From: an uncultured Coriobacteriales bacterium
GTDB lineage: Bacteria; Actinomycetota; Coriobacteriia; Coriobacteriales; UMGS124
Assembly (NCBI GenBank): GCA_934636245.1
Contig: CAKUAI010000010.1
Location: 77,358 to 141,357 of the forward strand
Direction: 5' to 3'
DNA: 64,000 nucleotides
Part shown: positions 1 to 9,262 of the stretch, piece by piece
Position numbering within the stretch: position 1 is the first letter of the stretch
Layout: each line of letters opens with the position of its first letter
The notes under the pieces: model-generated
Database searches by the model: none
The model's input: only the letters and a program-made list of their open reading frames with translations
What the model was told of the DNA's origin: nothing
Program-made: the position numbers and the translations under genes

Positions 1-843
1 TGCACTTCAGGCGACCCCTTCTGCCCCAAGGATGCCTCGGGCGAGATTGCAGCCATGGCCATCGGTGCCTGCCTGGGCGACATCGCCAACCAGGTTATCG
101 GTGACTCCTTCCTCACCAAGGCGGCCATGATCGGCACGCAGTACACCGATTCTTTCGCCACCGTGCAGCCCACCTCGCCTCTCTTCAAGCTTTCCCGTGC
201 CACGGGCCTGCGCGTCTATGACTGGTCGAACCTGCTGCAGGTGAACATGCTCGGCGAGCGTTTCGCCAACGAGACTGACTCCTCCACCAACTGGAACGGT
301 GCTGCCCTTGCCAGCGTTCTGACTGTCGACCCCTCTGACGGCGAGCTGCACCGCTACGGCGGCCCCCTCTGGACCATCTTCGATTCCAAGGCGGTGGAGC
401 GAGAGGGGTGGGTCATCGACGACACGACCGTCGACCGCGAGGACGGCCGTTTCTTTGAGGCTGACACCCTTGAGGAGCTCGCCGAGAAGGTGGTGAACAA
501 GTACTACGAGCAGATCAAGATGGACCCCGAGGCCCTCGTTGCCACCGTCAAGCGTTACAACGAGCTAGTGGACAAGGGAACCGACGAGGACTTCGGTAAG
601 GAGGGCATGACCGACAAGATCGAGACGGGCCCGTTCTATGCCGCTTGGTCCACGCCTGGCTTCCATGACTGCACCACGGGCCTGCGCGTGAACCGCAAGA
701 TGCAGGTCATGGACCTGTTTGGCCAGGTCATCCCTGGTTTGTACTGCGGCGGCGAGTCCTCGGGCGGTATGCGCATCCACGGTCTGGGTCGCGTGATCAC
801 CACCGGTTACATCGCGGGCCTGTGCGCTGCAACTGAGGAGTAA
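1..843 (+). CDS. FAD-dependent oxidoreductase, fumarate-reductase-like (5' truncated)
   Basis: This is the last 280 codons of a flavoprotein; the frame is open from base 1, so the start lies outside the window. The C-terminus has the glycine-rich FAD_binding_2 closing motif (YCGGESSGGMRIHGLGR, then TGYIAG) typical of fumarate reductase, urocanate reductase and related flavocytochrome-c-like subunits. Such enzymes reduce an unsaturated acceptor using electrons from the membrane or a cytochrome. Eggerthellaceae carry many paralogues with different substrates, so the acceptor cannot be named. The N-terminal FAD motif and any Tat signal or haem domain are not visible. A strong terminator follows within 60 bp, so the gene ends a transcript. 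Confidence 0.85.
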   Translation, partial: CTSGDPFCPKDASGEIAAMAIGACLGDIANQVIGDSFLTKAAMIGTQYTDSFATVQPTSPLFKLSRATGLRVYDWSNLLQVNMLGERFANETDSSTNWNGAALASVLTVDPSDGELHRYGGPLWTIFDSKAVEREGWVIDDTTVDREDGRFFEADTLEELAEKVVNKYYEQIKMDPEALVATVKRYNELVDKGTDEDFGKEGMTDKIETGPFYAAWSTPGFHDCTTGLRVNRKMQVMDLFGQVIPGLYCGGESSGGMRIHGLGRVITTGYIAGLCAATEE

Positions 844-897
844 GGCCAAGCCTCGGCGGGCGCCGCATCGTCACGCCTTCTAGAGATTGATCTTCCA

Positions 898-931
898 AGC
901 CCCCGTCGCACCCTCGCGGCGGGGGCTTTTT
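898..931 (+). terminator. Intrinsic terminator after the flavoprotein gene
   Basis: A 12-bp GC-rich stem (898-909 with 915-926, one G.T pair) is followed by TTTTT. It separates the flavoprotein from the ABC transporter operon. Confidence 0.85.
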
Positions 932-1006
932 GGTGGGTGGCGCAGGGGTCGCGGGCGTGGCCGAGTTGACCTTCATACACCTTTCTCCCAGCTTCTCGGC
1001 GTTACG

Positions 1007-1079
1007 TTGCATATGCAATCGACCGCAGGCGGGGTTATCAACATAATCACGGATTGCCGTACGTGCTGGTAGAGCACGT
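1007..1079 (+). promoter_or_regulatory. Two palindromes upstream of the ABC importer
   Basis: TTGCATATGCAA is a perfect 12-bp palindrome at 1007-1018. A second inverted repeat, ACGTGCT-N5-AGCACGT, lies at 1061-1079, about 40 bp before the permease start. Both sit where operators of a metal- or cofactor-responsive operon would be expected. No known consensus (Fur, DtxR, B12 box) was recognised, so the regulator is unknown. Confidence 0.35.
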
Positions 1080-1119
1080 GATTTGTATGAGACTAAAACA
1101 ACGCCAGGGGAGGGTGCAG

Positions 1120-2166
1120 ATGTCGTGCAACAAAGATTGCAGACGAATCCGCTGGTCAGAGGGTCGAGAAAACGTCGTCATCGCTGTCATGGCCGTGCTT
1201 GTGGTTGTGCTTGCCGGTGTGTCGCTGCTCTTGGGCCGCTTTCCCATCAGCCCGGCTGAGGCGCTCGCCATGCTGGCGAACCAAGTGGCGCCCGACCTCA
1301 TCGAGCCGACCTGGACCAACCAGCAGGCTTCCATCTTCTTCAACGTGCGTCTCCCGCGCATCGTGCTGGCCCTCCTGATTGGTTGCTGCCTGGCGAGTGC
1401 GGGTGCGGCGTTCCAGGGAACGTTCCAGAACCCCTTGGTTTCTCCCGACCTGCTCGGCGCCTCGCAGGGTGCGGCTCTGGGTGCGGCAATCGCCATCCTC
1501 ATGGGCCTGTCTTCGATTCAGATCTCGATGTGGGCGTTCGTGTTTTCGCTCATCACGGTCGGACTCGTGGTGTTCATCTCCATGCACGCGCGCGGCAACC
1601 CCATCACCGTCGTCATCTTGGCCGGTGTCATGGTGAGTTCGCTGTTCTCGGCGGGCGTCTCCTACACCAAGCTCGTCGCCGATCCCAACGACACACTCCC
1701 CGCCATCACCTACTGGCTCATGGGCAGCCTCACCGGCGCCAAGTTCGCCGACATCAAGCTGGTCATCGTGCCCATGGTCATCGGCCTGGTGACGCTGTTT
1801 GCCCTGCGCTGGCGCATCAACATCCTCACCATGGGCGACGACGAGGCTGCCACGATGGGCGTGAACGCCCGCCTGGTGCGCCTGCTCGTCATGGTGGCCG
1901 CGACGCTCGTGACCGCCTCGAGCGTGGCGGTCTCGGGCATGATCGGCTGGGTCGGCCTGGTCATCCCGCACCTGTGCCGCATGCTCATCGGCTGCGACTA
2001 CCGCAAGCTGCTGCCGGCCTCCATGGTCATGGGCGCAGGCTTTTTGCTGCTCGTTGACGACGTGGCCCGTGTTGCCACCACGATGGAAATCCCCATCGGC
2101 ATCCTCACCGCCTTTGTGGGCGCGCCCTTCTTCCTCTACCTCATCACGAAGGGCAGGAGGATCTAA
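1120..2166 (+). CDS. FecCD/BtuC-family ABC importer permease
   Basis: A 348-residue polytopic protein of the FecCD family, the permease that homodimerises to form the channel for iron-siderophore, haem or cobalamin importers. Visible family features are the hydrophobic helix pattern, PRIVLALLIGCCLASAGA, the QGTFQNPLVSPDLLGAS block and the C-terminal GWVGLVIPHLCRM segment that contacts the ATPase. The start at 1120 is preferred because GGGGAGGG lies just upstream; an in-frame ATG at 1054 would add 22 atypical residues. The stop overlaps the start of the ATPase gene by one base (TAATG), so the two are translationally coupled. The cargo cannot be deduced from the permease. Confidence 0.92.
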   Translation: MSCNKDCRRIRWSEGRENVVIAVMAVLVVVLAGVSLLLGRFPISPAEALAMLANQVAPDLIEPTWTNQQASIFFNVRLPRIVLALLIGCCLASAGAAFQGTFQNPLVSPDLLGASQGAALGAAIAILMGLSSIQISMWAFVFSLITVGLVVFISMHARGNPITVVILAGVMVSSLFSAGVSYTKLVADPNDTLPAITYWLMGSLTGAKFADIKLVIVPMVIGLVTLFALRWRINILTMGDDEAATMGVNARLVRLLVMVAATLVTASSVAVSGMIGWVGLVIPHLCRMLIGCDYRKLLPASMVMGAGFLLLVDDVARVATTMEIPIGILTAFVGAPFFLYLITKGRRI

Positions 2167-2960
2167 TGCCTATCGAGATCGAGCACCTGAGCTTCTCATA
2201 TGGTTCGCGCGAGATTTTGCACGACGTCAACCTCACCATCCCCGACCGTACGCTTGTCAACGTGCTGGGCCCCAACGGCGTGGGCAAGTCGACGCTTTTC
2301 CGCTGCATCCTGTGCCTCAACGCCACCTACACCGGGAAGATCCTGGTCGACGGCCGCGACCTGCGCAAGATGCCCGTCCGCGAGCGCGCCAAGCTCATCT
2401 CCTACATCCCGCAGTCGCATTCCAGCGTCTACAACTACGAGGCCATCGACGTCGTGCTCATGAGCACCGGAACCGACCTGGGTCTGTTCAACAACCCGCG
2501 CAAGGCGCACAAGGACCGTGCGATGGAGGCGCTCGACAAGATCGGCATCGCCCATCTGGCGCATCGCCCCTATACCGAGATTTCGGGCGGCGAGCAGCAG
2601 ATGGTGCTTATCGCACGTGCCTTGGCCCAGAACGCCAAGACCATCGTGATGGACGAGCCCACAAGCGCCCTCGATTACGGCAACACTGTGCGCGTGCTGT
2701 CGTGCGTGCGCCAGCTCGCTTGTGACGGCCTCTCTATCATCCAGTCCACTCACCAGCCTGACCAGGCATTTCTGTATGCCGACAAGACGCTCGTCATCTA
2801 CGACGGCCGCGTGAAGGCATTTGGAGACCCCAAGGACGTGGTCACGGCCGGGCTCATATCCGACATCTACGGCGTCGATGTCGAGATCAACTCGCTTTAC
2901 GACGACCGCGTGCGCGTGTGCGTGCCGATGCACGAGGTCGAGAAGAAGCCCGCGTGCTGA
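2166..2960 (+). CDS. FecE/BtuD-type ABC importer ATPase
   Basis: A 264-residue ATPase that powers the preceding permease. Walker A is GPNGVGKST near residue 36, the Q-loop is IPQSHSS, the signature is ISGGEQQMVLIARAL, Walker B is TIVMDEPTSALD, and the switch histidine is in QSTHQPDQ. Length and order match the iron/B12 importer class. It is coupled to the permease by a one-base overlap and is followed after 95 bp by the binding-protein gene, with a small hairpin between them. Confidence 0.93.
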   Translation: MPIEIEHLSFSYGSREILHDVNLTIPDRTLVNVLGPNGVGKSTLFRCILCLNATYTGKILVDGRDLRKMPVRERAKLISYIPQSHSSVYNYEAIDVVLMSTGTDLGLFNNPRKAHKDRAMEALDKIGIAHLAHRPYTEISGGEQQMVLIARALAQNAKTIVMDEPTSALDYGNTVRVLSCVRQLACDGLSIIQSTHQPDQAFLYADKTLVIYDGRVKAFGDPKDVVTAGLISDIYGVDVEINSLYDDRVRVCVPMHEVEKKPAC

Positions 2961-3016
2961 CACCCTTCTTGTTGCTCTGCCCGCCCACATCCCCGGTGCC
3001 GGCGGTTTCCTATAGG

Positions 3017-3030
3017 GGGCCTTCGGGCCC
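3017..3030 (+). other. UUCG-tetraloop hairpin between ATPase and binding-protein genes
   Basis: GGGCC-TTCG-GGCCC forms a 5-bp stem closed by C(UUCG)G, an unusually stable tetraloop. It is not followed by a T-run, so it is probably not a terminator. An intercistronic stability or processing element that raises the level of the downstream binding-protein mRNA is a reasonable inference. Confidence 0.5.
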
Positions 3031-3055
3031 ATTGGTTTGAGAGAAAGGAATGCGG

Positions 3056-4177
3056 ATGGTAAAGAACGCAAGTCGCCGCACGTTCGTCGTGGCCCTGTGC
3101 TCGGCTGCCTTGGCATGCGGCCTGGCCGTTGCACCTCTGGCTTTCGCCGAAACAGCTGCTACAGGCGACAAGGCAAGCGCCGCCCAGACCGGCGAGACGC
3201 GCGAGTTCACCGACTCGCTGGGCCGCACCGTCGAGATCCCGGCCGAGATCACGGCCATTGCACCCTCGGGCTTCCTGCCCCAGCAGGTGCTCCTGACGGT
3301 TGCCCCCGAGAAGATGGTCTGCCTGGCAAGCCCCCTCACCGAGTCTCAGGCCCACTTCTTTGGCGAGGAGTACGCAGGCCTCGAGGAGGTCGGCGCCATC
3401 TTCGGTGCCAAGGGCGACTTCAACCGCGAGGCCGTCGCCGCTTCCGGCGCTCAGATCGTCATCGATGTAGGCGACACCAAGAAGGGCATGGCCGAGGACC
3501 TCGATGCCCTTCAGGAACAGCTCGGCATTCCCTGCGTCCACATCTCCAGCAACCTTGCCACCTACGGCGAGTGCTACCGCGCCCTGGGCGAGCTGCTCGG
3601 TGTTGAGGAGCGCGCCAACGAGATCGCCGATTACTGCGACGCCGCCTACAAGGAGATCTCCGATGTCATGGAGACCATCCCGGTTGAGGAGCGCGTCGAC
3701 GTGCTGTACCTCAGCGGCGAGGACGGCCTGTCTTGCGTGGCCAACAGCTCCTATCAGGCCAACGTCGTCGACATGGTCGCCGACAACATCGCCGTGGTTG
3801 ACGATCCCTCCGGCAAGTCCAACCAGACGAACATGGAGCAGATCATCAGCTGGGACCCCGAGTTCATCGTCTTCGCCCCGCTGAGCGCCTATGACCTCGC
3901 CGGCACCGACGCCACCTGGCAGACGCTGGCCGCCATCGAGGGCGGCAACTACTGCGAGGTTCCCAGCGAGCCTTACAACTGGCTCAACGGCCCGCCTTCC
4001 GTGAACCAGGTTCTGGGCATGCAGTGGCTGCCCCGCGTGCTGTACCCCGAGAAGTTTGACAACGACATGTACGAGACCGTCGCCGCGTACTATAAGACCC
4101 TGTATCAGTACGACCTGTCTGAGGACGAGTTCAACGAGATCACTGCTCGCGCCGTCCCCGTGGTCGACCAGAAGTAG
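3056..4177 (+). CDS. ABC importer substrate-binding protein (PF01497-type)
   Basis: A 373-residue exported binding protein of the FepB/BtuF class that delivers iron complex, haem or corrinoid to the upstream permease. After the signal sequence the mature part opens with TREFTDSLGRTVEIP, the standard entry strand of this family. The start at 3056 is chosen over 3050 because AAAGGA at 3044-3049 is correctly spaced only from 3056. The signal has a twin-arginine SRRTF motif and a likely AFA cleavage site. No convincing lipobox is present, although lipid anchoring is usual for such proteins in one-membrane bacteria. It closes the three-gene importer operon and is followed by a terminator. Confidence 0.88.
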   Translation: MVKNASRRTFVVALCSAALACGLAVAPLAFAETAATGDKASAAQTGETREFTDSLGRTVEIPAEITAIAPSGFLPQQVLLTVAPEKMVCLASPLTESQAHFFGEEYAGLEEVGAIFGAKGDFNREAVAASGAQIVIDVGDTKKGMAEDLDALQEQLGIPCVHISSNLATYGECYRALGELLGVEERANEIADYCDAAYKEISDVMETIPVEERVDVLYLSGEDGLSCVANSSYQANVVDMVADNIAVVDDPSGKSNQTNMEQIISWDPEFIVFAPLSAYDLAGTDATWQTLAAIEGGNYCEVPSEPYNWLNGPPSVNQVLGMQWLPRVLYPEKFDNDMYETVAAYYKTLYQYDLSEDEFNEITARAVPVVDQK

Positions 4178-4212
4178 CTCGCAAACAAGCGCTTCCCATA
4201 GGCTCCACCAAG

Positions 4213-4254
4213 AACCGCCGTCCGTGCCTCAAGGGGCATGGGCGGCGGTTTTTT
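4213..4254 (+). terminator. Intrinsic terminator after the importer operon
   Basis: AACCGCCG at 4213-4220 pairs with CGGCGGTT at 4243-4250, with further pairing inside, and is followed by TTTT. Confidence 0.85.
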
Positions 4255-4261
4255 GCACTCT

Positions 4262-4330
4262 TGGAAAGAAATTCCAGTTCAACGCCTACACAACAATGCA
4301 TTAGAGCGTCATAGAGCTTCATTCGAAGCT
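4262..4330 (+). promoter_or_regulatory. Two inverted repeats upstream of the molybdoenzyme island
   Basis: TGGAA-N5-TTCCA (4262-4276) and AGCTTC-N4-GAAGCT (4315-4330) lie 85-150 bp before the first gene of the island. They could bind the LuxR-type regulator encoded at the far end of the island, but no consensus for that family is known to me. Confidence 0.3.
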
Positions 4331-4414
4331 GCCGAGGGGCAAAAATCTGGAATCAGACGCGATGAGGTCGCAGGCGCCGAGGGGTCGGCGCGAAGAGGAC
4401 AAAGGGGAGCGACG

Positions 4415-5563
4415 ATGGACGATCAGACGATGCTTACGGCGATTGACGATACGGCTGCCGAGCCTGATATGAACGACGCCTCCCCTGAGTGTGCGCTCGC
4501 TGTGGACGAGTCAGTCGAGACTACTGACACCGTCGAGGAAACCCCCGAAGAGGCCGCCGCCCGCGAGGCTGCCGAGCTTGCCGAGAAGCGGGAGCGCGAG
4601 GCCCGCGAGGCCGCGGAGCGCGCGGCTGCCGACGAGGCCGCCCGCGAGGAGCGCGCCCAGGCTGCCGTCGAGAAGCTCTCGAAGGGTGCCGGCTGGGCCG
4701 CGCAGGCAGGCGTCTACTATGACGCGACCCACGGTGCGGTCAAGGCAACGAGCGTGTCCGCGGCAAAGCAGGCGGCCCGCCCCGCCGATGAGGATGCCCC
4801 CACCGACGAGCAGACCGAAGACGAGCTCGTCGCCGAGCTTACCGACGTGGCGCGTGAGGGCGACTCCCTCGACGACATCCAGGCCAGCGAGGCCGATGCC
4901 GGCTACATCGACCCCGTCGTCTTCGGCCGCATGGTCGCCAAGGTCACCGAGGCGGTGACGCGCAACCCCCTGCAGCGTGAACTCTTCTACAAGGTGCTCT
5001 CCTTCTGCCAGGAATCCAAGCCCCTGCGCGAGATCGAGCAGATGGTCATGGCGCTGCCGGGCTTCGAGCGCACCTCGACCAACGCTTATCACTTCATCGC
5101 CGTCATGGAAAACGCCGGCGGCTTGGAGCGCTTCGAGCTTGACGACGAAGGCGACGTCGTGGACGACGCTCGCAAGGCCGGGCTCACCGAGGACGAGATT
5201 GACGACCTCGTGGCCGAGTACGCGTTCATGACCACGCCCGCCGGGCAGGCCGTGGTGGAGCAGCACACGCCCCGCGCACGCATCATCGAGCTCCTGGGCC
5301 TCGTGCCCGAGCGTCGCGACACCTACATCGAGATCATGGAGTTCCTGGCCGAGGAGCCTCGCACCTACAACGAGGTCACGCAGCTGCTCGACGGCCGCGA
5401 CGTGCTCTGGCACCTGGATTCCAAGGGAAATTCCGAGCTCATGCAGCCCAGCGTCTTCTTGGACAAGCTGCACAGCGCCGCCGCCATCGAGTGGCACCAA
5501 GGTTGGCAACTTAGCGAGGAAGGCCGTGCCTGCCTCGATGAGTTGAAGAGCGTCCAAAACTAG
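4415..5563 (+). CDS. Unknown acidic protein with winged-helix-like C-terminal half
   Basis: A 382-residue protein that I do not recognise. The start at 4415 follows AAAGGGGAG; the longer in-frame start at 4238 lacks a ribosome site and overlaps the terminator. Residues about 1-110 are very rich in Asp, Glu and Ala, with a likely coiled coil (repeated EAAEL/EREA patterns). The rest is helical, with two stretches that look like winged helix-turn-helix folds (around residues 170-240 and 280-375). There is no signal peptide or membrane segment, so it is cytoplasmic. It lies 47 bp before the molybdoenzyme gene on the same strand and probably shares its transcript. A regulatory or assembly role is inference only. 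Confidence 0.7.
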   Translation: MDDQTMLTAIDDTAAEPDMNDASPECALAVDESVETTDTVEETPEEAAAREAAELAEKREREAREAAERAAADEAAREERAQAAVEKLSKGAGWAAQAGVYYDATHGAVKATSVSAAKQAARPADEDAPTDEQTEDELVAELTDVAREGDSLDDIQASEADAGYIDPVVFGRMVAKVTEAVTRNPLQRELFYKVLSFCQESKPLREIEQMVMALPGFERTSTNAYHFIAVMENAGGLERFELDDEGDVVDDARKAGLTEDEIDDLVAEYAFMTTPAGQAVVEQHTPRARIIELLGLVPERRDTYIEIMEFLAEEPRTYNEVTQLLDGRDVLWHLDSKGNSELMQPSVFLDKLHSAAAIEWHQGWQLSEEGRACLDELKSVQN

Positions 5564-5610
5564 GCGCTCTTCCGTATGCGTACGTAAAAGCAAGGGAGAG
5601 GGAGGAAAGC

Positions 5611-8484
5611 ATGGCAGCAAACACCAACGTCACACGCCGCAGCTTTGTCAAGGCAGCAGCGCTTGCCGGCGCGGCGGTGGCCATCGGCACCCAGATGAGC
5701 GGTTCTCTCGTCGAGGCGCCTGCGGCATACGCTGACGAGGCTGACGACGTCAAGAAGGTCTACACCTCTTGCCACGGCTGCATCCAGATGTGCCCGGCCG
5801 TCGCCACCATCGAGAACGGCGTGGTCACCAAGCTCGAGGGCGACGACCGCGCCCCCGTGTCGAAGGGCTCTCTGTGCATCAAGGGCCTCAACCAGCTGCA
5901 CACCATGTACAGCCCGCGTCGTGTCCTGCACCCGCTGAAGCGCGTCGGCGAGCGCGGCACGACTGACTTCGAGGTCATCTCCTGGGACGAGGCCATTGAG
6001 CTCGCGGCCACCCAGATCAAGGACGCCATCGACCAGTACGGCAACTACGCCTTCTTCTCCTCCGTCGGCGGCGGCGGTGCCTACTCGTTCATGGAGGCCA
6101 TGACGCTTCCCATGGCGTTCGGCTCCCCCACCGTCTTTGAGCCTGGTTGCGCCCAGTGCTACCTGCCCCGTTGGTCCCTGTCGAAGCTCTTCTACGGCGG
6201 CGACGACCAGTCCATCGCAGACAACGCCGTCCAGGAGATTTTCCGCGACGAGGAGAACAACAAGACCGAGCTCGTCGTGATCTGGGGTGCCCAGCCCTCC
6301 GTCTCCGAGACCGCTGAGTCCGGCCGCGGCATGGCCGAGCTGCGCGCTCGCGGCGTCAAGACGATTGTCGTCGACCCGAACTTCTCGCCCGACGCCGTCA
6401 AGGCCGACGTGTGGCTCCCCGTTCGCCCCGAGACCGACACGGGCGTGCTCCTGTCCTGGTATCGCTACATCTTTGAGAACAAGCTCTACGACGAGGAGTT
6501 CACGAAGTACTGGACGAACCTGCCCTTCCTGATCGACCCCGACACCAAGCTTCCCGTCAAGGCCCAGGAGCTCTTCCCCGACTTCCAGCAGACCACGCCT
6601 GAGAACACCCCGGCGTACGTGTGCTACGACCTCAAGACCGGCGCCGTCGCTCCCTTCGAGTACAGCGCCCCTGCCGACTCCGCCGTTGATCCCGAGATCT
6701 TCTGGGAGGGCGAGTACGAGGGCAAGACGTACAAGACCGCCGGTCAGATCTACAAGGACCAGGCCGAGCCCTGGACCTTCGAGCACACCGAGGAAGTCAC
6801 CTGGGTTCCCGCCGACCTCAACGAGAAGGCCGTCAAGATGTACGCCGAGAACTGGGGCGGCATCGCCAACGGCGTTGCTTCGGACATGAGCGAGTCCGCC
6901 TCCCAGGTGCCCCTGGGCTGCATGGGCCTGGACGCCATCATGGGCCGCATCAACAAGCCCGGCGTCACCATGACGCAGAAGGGCGGCGGCTACTTCGCCA
7001 CCATGACCGACTCCGGTGAGACCGTCAACACCCGCCCGCTCACCTACAACAACGGCTTTGCCGGCATGTTCTCCGACATGTACGGTGTGGGCGCCGTCAT
7101 CGGCCTGTCCGACGCTGAGAACGAGGAGCGCATCAAGGCTCTGGGCGAGGCCATGCCCGACTCCCAGAAGACCCTCAACAAGATGCTCCAGGACCGTCTG
7201 GGCATGAAGTACCACAAGGGCCTCTACGCTTGGTGCCACTCCCACATCCCCACGGTGCGCGAGGCCATCGCCACCGGCGAGCCCTTCAAGCCGCGCGTGT
7301 GGTTCGACATGTCGGGTAACAAGCTCGCCATGCTGGGCAACGCCAAGAGCTGGTACGACGTCTTCCCCGAGGTCGACTTCATCATCGGCCAGTACCCGAT
7401 GCTGACCTCCTTCCACATCGAGGCTGCCGACCTGGTCTTCCCGCTGCGCGAGTGGCTCGAGGAGCCCATGGTCAACATGACCCAGCTCGACACCCAGTGG
7501 CTGCAGAACGAGTGCACCCACATCGGCGAGACCGTCTCCCACTCCATTCCTGCCGCACAGGTCATCAAGAAGTGCCAGGAACTGTGGGGTGGCTCCATCC
7601 CCGGCGGCCTCGAGCTCGCTCCCGGCGTCTCCGCCTACCTGGGTAGCGCCACCGAGCAGGAGGTCAAGGACTCCACTGCGCAGACCCTGGGCGCTGCTGA
7701 CTGGGATACGCTCCAGGCAGACATCGACGCCTACGTGCCCTGCGTGACGCCCGACTACTTCAACTACCTGCAGCACGAGCAGATGTGCGACGACGGCCTG
7801 CCCTCGGGCTTTGCCACCGAGTCGCGCAAGGTCGAGGTCTACTGCCAGATGCTTCTGCGCATGGCCCGCAACGGCTACCCGTTCTGCTACCCCGAGCCGC
7901 AGGAGGCCTGCGACGACTATAGCCCGATCTGCGAGTTCATCGAGCCTGCCGAGTCGCCCATCAACGACGAGGCCAACGGAGAGGGCGGCCAGTACCCGTT
8001 CATCCTGACCTCCGGCCGCGTGCCGTACTTCCACCACGGCACCATGCGTCACGCCGCGTTCTCCCGCGAGCTCTACCCCGCGCCTCACGTGCGCATCAAC
8101 CCGCGCTCCGCTGCCGACCTCGACATCGCCGACGGCGACTGGCTCAAGATCACGAGCCGCCGCGGTGAGATCGCCGGCATCGCCGAGCTCACCGAGGGCG
8201 TGGCCCCCGGCGTTGTCTGGATGGAGCGCTTCTGGAACCCCGAGTGCTTCGACGAGTCCATCCCCGCAGAGCAGCGCTCCGCTGGCTGGCGCGAGATGAA
8301 CGTCAACGTGCTGACTAAGAATGACGCCCCGTTCAACGAGGTGTACGGCTCTTACACCAACCGCGGCTTCACCGTGCGCGTGGAGAAGGGCGACAAGCCT
8401 GCCAACGTTTGGATTGAGCCCGAGGAGTTCCAGCCCTTCATGCCCACGCTCCAGAGCGAGCCCAAGACTGAGGATGTGTTCTAA
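5611..8484 (+). CDS. Tat-exported molybdopterin oxidoreductase catalytic subunit
   Basis: A 957-residue enzyme of the DMSO-reductase family carrying bis-MGD. The N-terminus has a Tat signal (TRRSFVK, then an Ala-rich helix), so the folded holoenzyme is exported. Cys54, Cys57, Cys61 and Cys89 form the canonical C-x2-C-x3-C-x27-C site for the proximal [4Fe-4S] cluster. The usual molybdopterin blocks follow (for example WDEAIELAA and VDPNFSPDA) and the C-terminal dinucleotide-binding domain starts near PFILTSGR. EPGCAQC near residues 177-183 lies where a thiolate Mo ligand could be, but this is not certain. An FeS subunit and TorD chaperone follow; no membrane anchor gene is present. Related Eggerthellaceae enzymes include catechol dehydroxylases and reductases; the substrate here is unknown. 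Confidence 0.92.
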   Translation: MAANTNVTRRSFVKAAALAGAAVAIGTQMSGSLVEAPAAYADEADDVKKVYTSCHGCIQMCPAVATIENGVVTKLEGDDRAPVSKGSLCIKGLNQLHTMYSPRRVLHPLKRVGERGTTDFEVISWDEAIELAATQIKDAIDQYGNYAFFSSVGGGGAYSFMEAMTLPMAFGSPTVFEPGCAQCYLPRWSLSKLFYGGDDQSIADNAVQEIFRDEENNKTELVVIWGAQPSVSETAESGRGMAELRARGVKTIVVDPNFSPDAVKADVWLPVRPETDTGVLLSWYRYIFENKLYDEEFTKYWTNLPFLIDPDTKLPVKAQELFPDFQQTTPENTPAYVCYDLKTGAVAPFEYSAPADSAVDPEIFWEGEYEGKTYKTAGQIYKDQAEPWTFEHTEEVTWVPADLNEKAVKMYAENWGGIANGVASDMSESASQVPLGCMGLDAIMGRINKPGVTMTQKGGGYFATMTDSGETVNTRPLTYNNGFAGMFSDMYGVGAVIGLSDAENEERIKALGEAMPDSQKTLNKMLQDRLGMKYHKGLYAWCHSHIPTVREAIATGEPFKPRVWFDMSGNKLAMLGNAKSWYDVFPEVDFIIGQYPMLTSFHIEAADLVFPLREWLEEPMVNMTQLDTQWLQNECTHIGETVSHSIPAAQVIKKCQELWGGSIPGGLELAPGVSAYLGSATEQEVKDSTAQTLGAADWDTLQADIDAYVPCVTPDYFNYLQHEQMCDDGLPSGFATESRKVEVYCQMLLRMARNGYPFCYPEPQEACDDYSPICEFIEPAESPINDEANGEGGQYPFILTSGRVPYFHHGTMRHAAFSRELYPAPHVRINPRSAADLDIADGDWLKITSRRGEIAGIAELTEGVAPGVVWMERFWNPECFDESIPAEQRSAGWREMNVNVLTKNDAPFNEVYGSYTNRGFTVRVEKGDKPANVWIEPEEFQPFMPTLQSEPKTEDVF

Positions 8485-9086
8485 TGAGAAACTGCCTTGT
8501 TATCGATCTGGACCGCTGCTCCGGCTGCGACTCCTGCATCGCCGCTTGCAAGCATGAGAACGGCATCGGCCTGGGCGTGTATCGCAACACCGTGGACCGC
8601 ATGGGCCCCATCGGCGAGTGGCCCCGCCCACAGCAGTACTGGCTGCCCCGCCAGTGCCAGCAGTGCGACAACGCCCCCTGCCTCGAGGTGTGCCCCACCG
8701 GCGCCACCTACCGCGAGGACGAGTACGGCCTGATCGTCATCAACCAGGAGCAGTGCATCGGCTGCCAGCAGTGCATGACCGCCTGCCCCTTCGATGCCCG
8801 CTGGTTCGACGCCGCCAACTCCGTCGTCGAGAAGTGCGACGGCTGCATCGACAGGCTCAAGAAGGGCGAGAAGCCCGCATGCGTGCACAACTGCTGCTGC
8901 GGCGCCCGTCTCTTCGGCGACCTCGACGACCCCGAGTCCGACGTCTCGAAGGCCCTGGCTGCGGCCGACCCCGCGTCGCTGCACCAGTTCAACGACGAAC
9001 TCGGCGTTGCTCCCCGCACCGTCTACATCCTGTCGGAGAAGGTATGCCCCTGGCAGGACGAGAAGACCGCCTATCGCGCTCGCTAG
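8484..9086 (+). CDS. DmsB-like four-cluster ferredoxin subunit
   Basis: A 200-residue electron-transfer subunit with four cysteine groups for [4Fe-4S] clusters, starting CSGCDSCIAACKHE, then CQQCDNAPCLEVCPTGA, CIGCQQCMTACPFDA and CDGCIDRLKKG. It passes electrons to the catalytic subunit. Its ATG overlaps the catalytic stop by one base (TAATG), so expression is coupled and a 1:1 complex is expected. It has no signal of its own and would be co-exported with the Tat-bearing catalytic subunit, as known for DmsAB. An NrfD/DmsC anchor gene would normally follow; here a TorD-type chaperone comes next, so the electron donor is open. Confidence 0.93.
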   Translation: MRNCLVIDLDRCSGCDSCIAACKHENGIGLGVYRNTVDRMGPIGEWPRPQQYWLPRQCQQCDNAPCLEVCPTGATYREDEYGLIVINQEQCIGCQQCMTACPFDARWFDAANSVVEKCDGCIDRLKKGEKPACVHNCCCGARLFGDLDDPESDVSKALAAADPASLHQFNDELGVAPRTVYILSEKVCPWQDEKTAYRAR

Positions 9087-9262
9087 AGTGATGTGCCGTT
9101 CCCTTTGAGCGGGTTGCGTTGAATGATTGATTGATGGGGGCGGGGTTGCCTGTGTGGCGCCTCGTCCCCAAATAACACAAAGGGACGGGTGCTGTATGGT
9201 ATTCCCGGACCTTGCAAGATGGATCTGCCGCTTGTGCGGCGTCGTCACGGAGAGGAACCACA

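Noticed and set aside
844..1119. Cobalamin riboswitch before the FecCD importer
   Set aside because: No B12-box-like sequence or matching fold was seen; only two short palindromes are present.
5560..8088. Very long open frame on the minus strand opposite the molybdoenzyme gene
   Set aside because: It is an antisense shadow caused by high GC at third positions; the plus-strand protein has full motifs, Tat signal and ribosome site.
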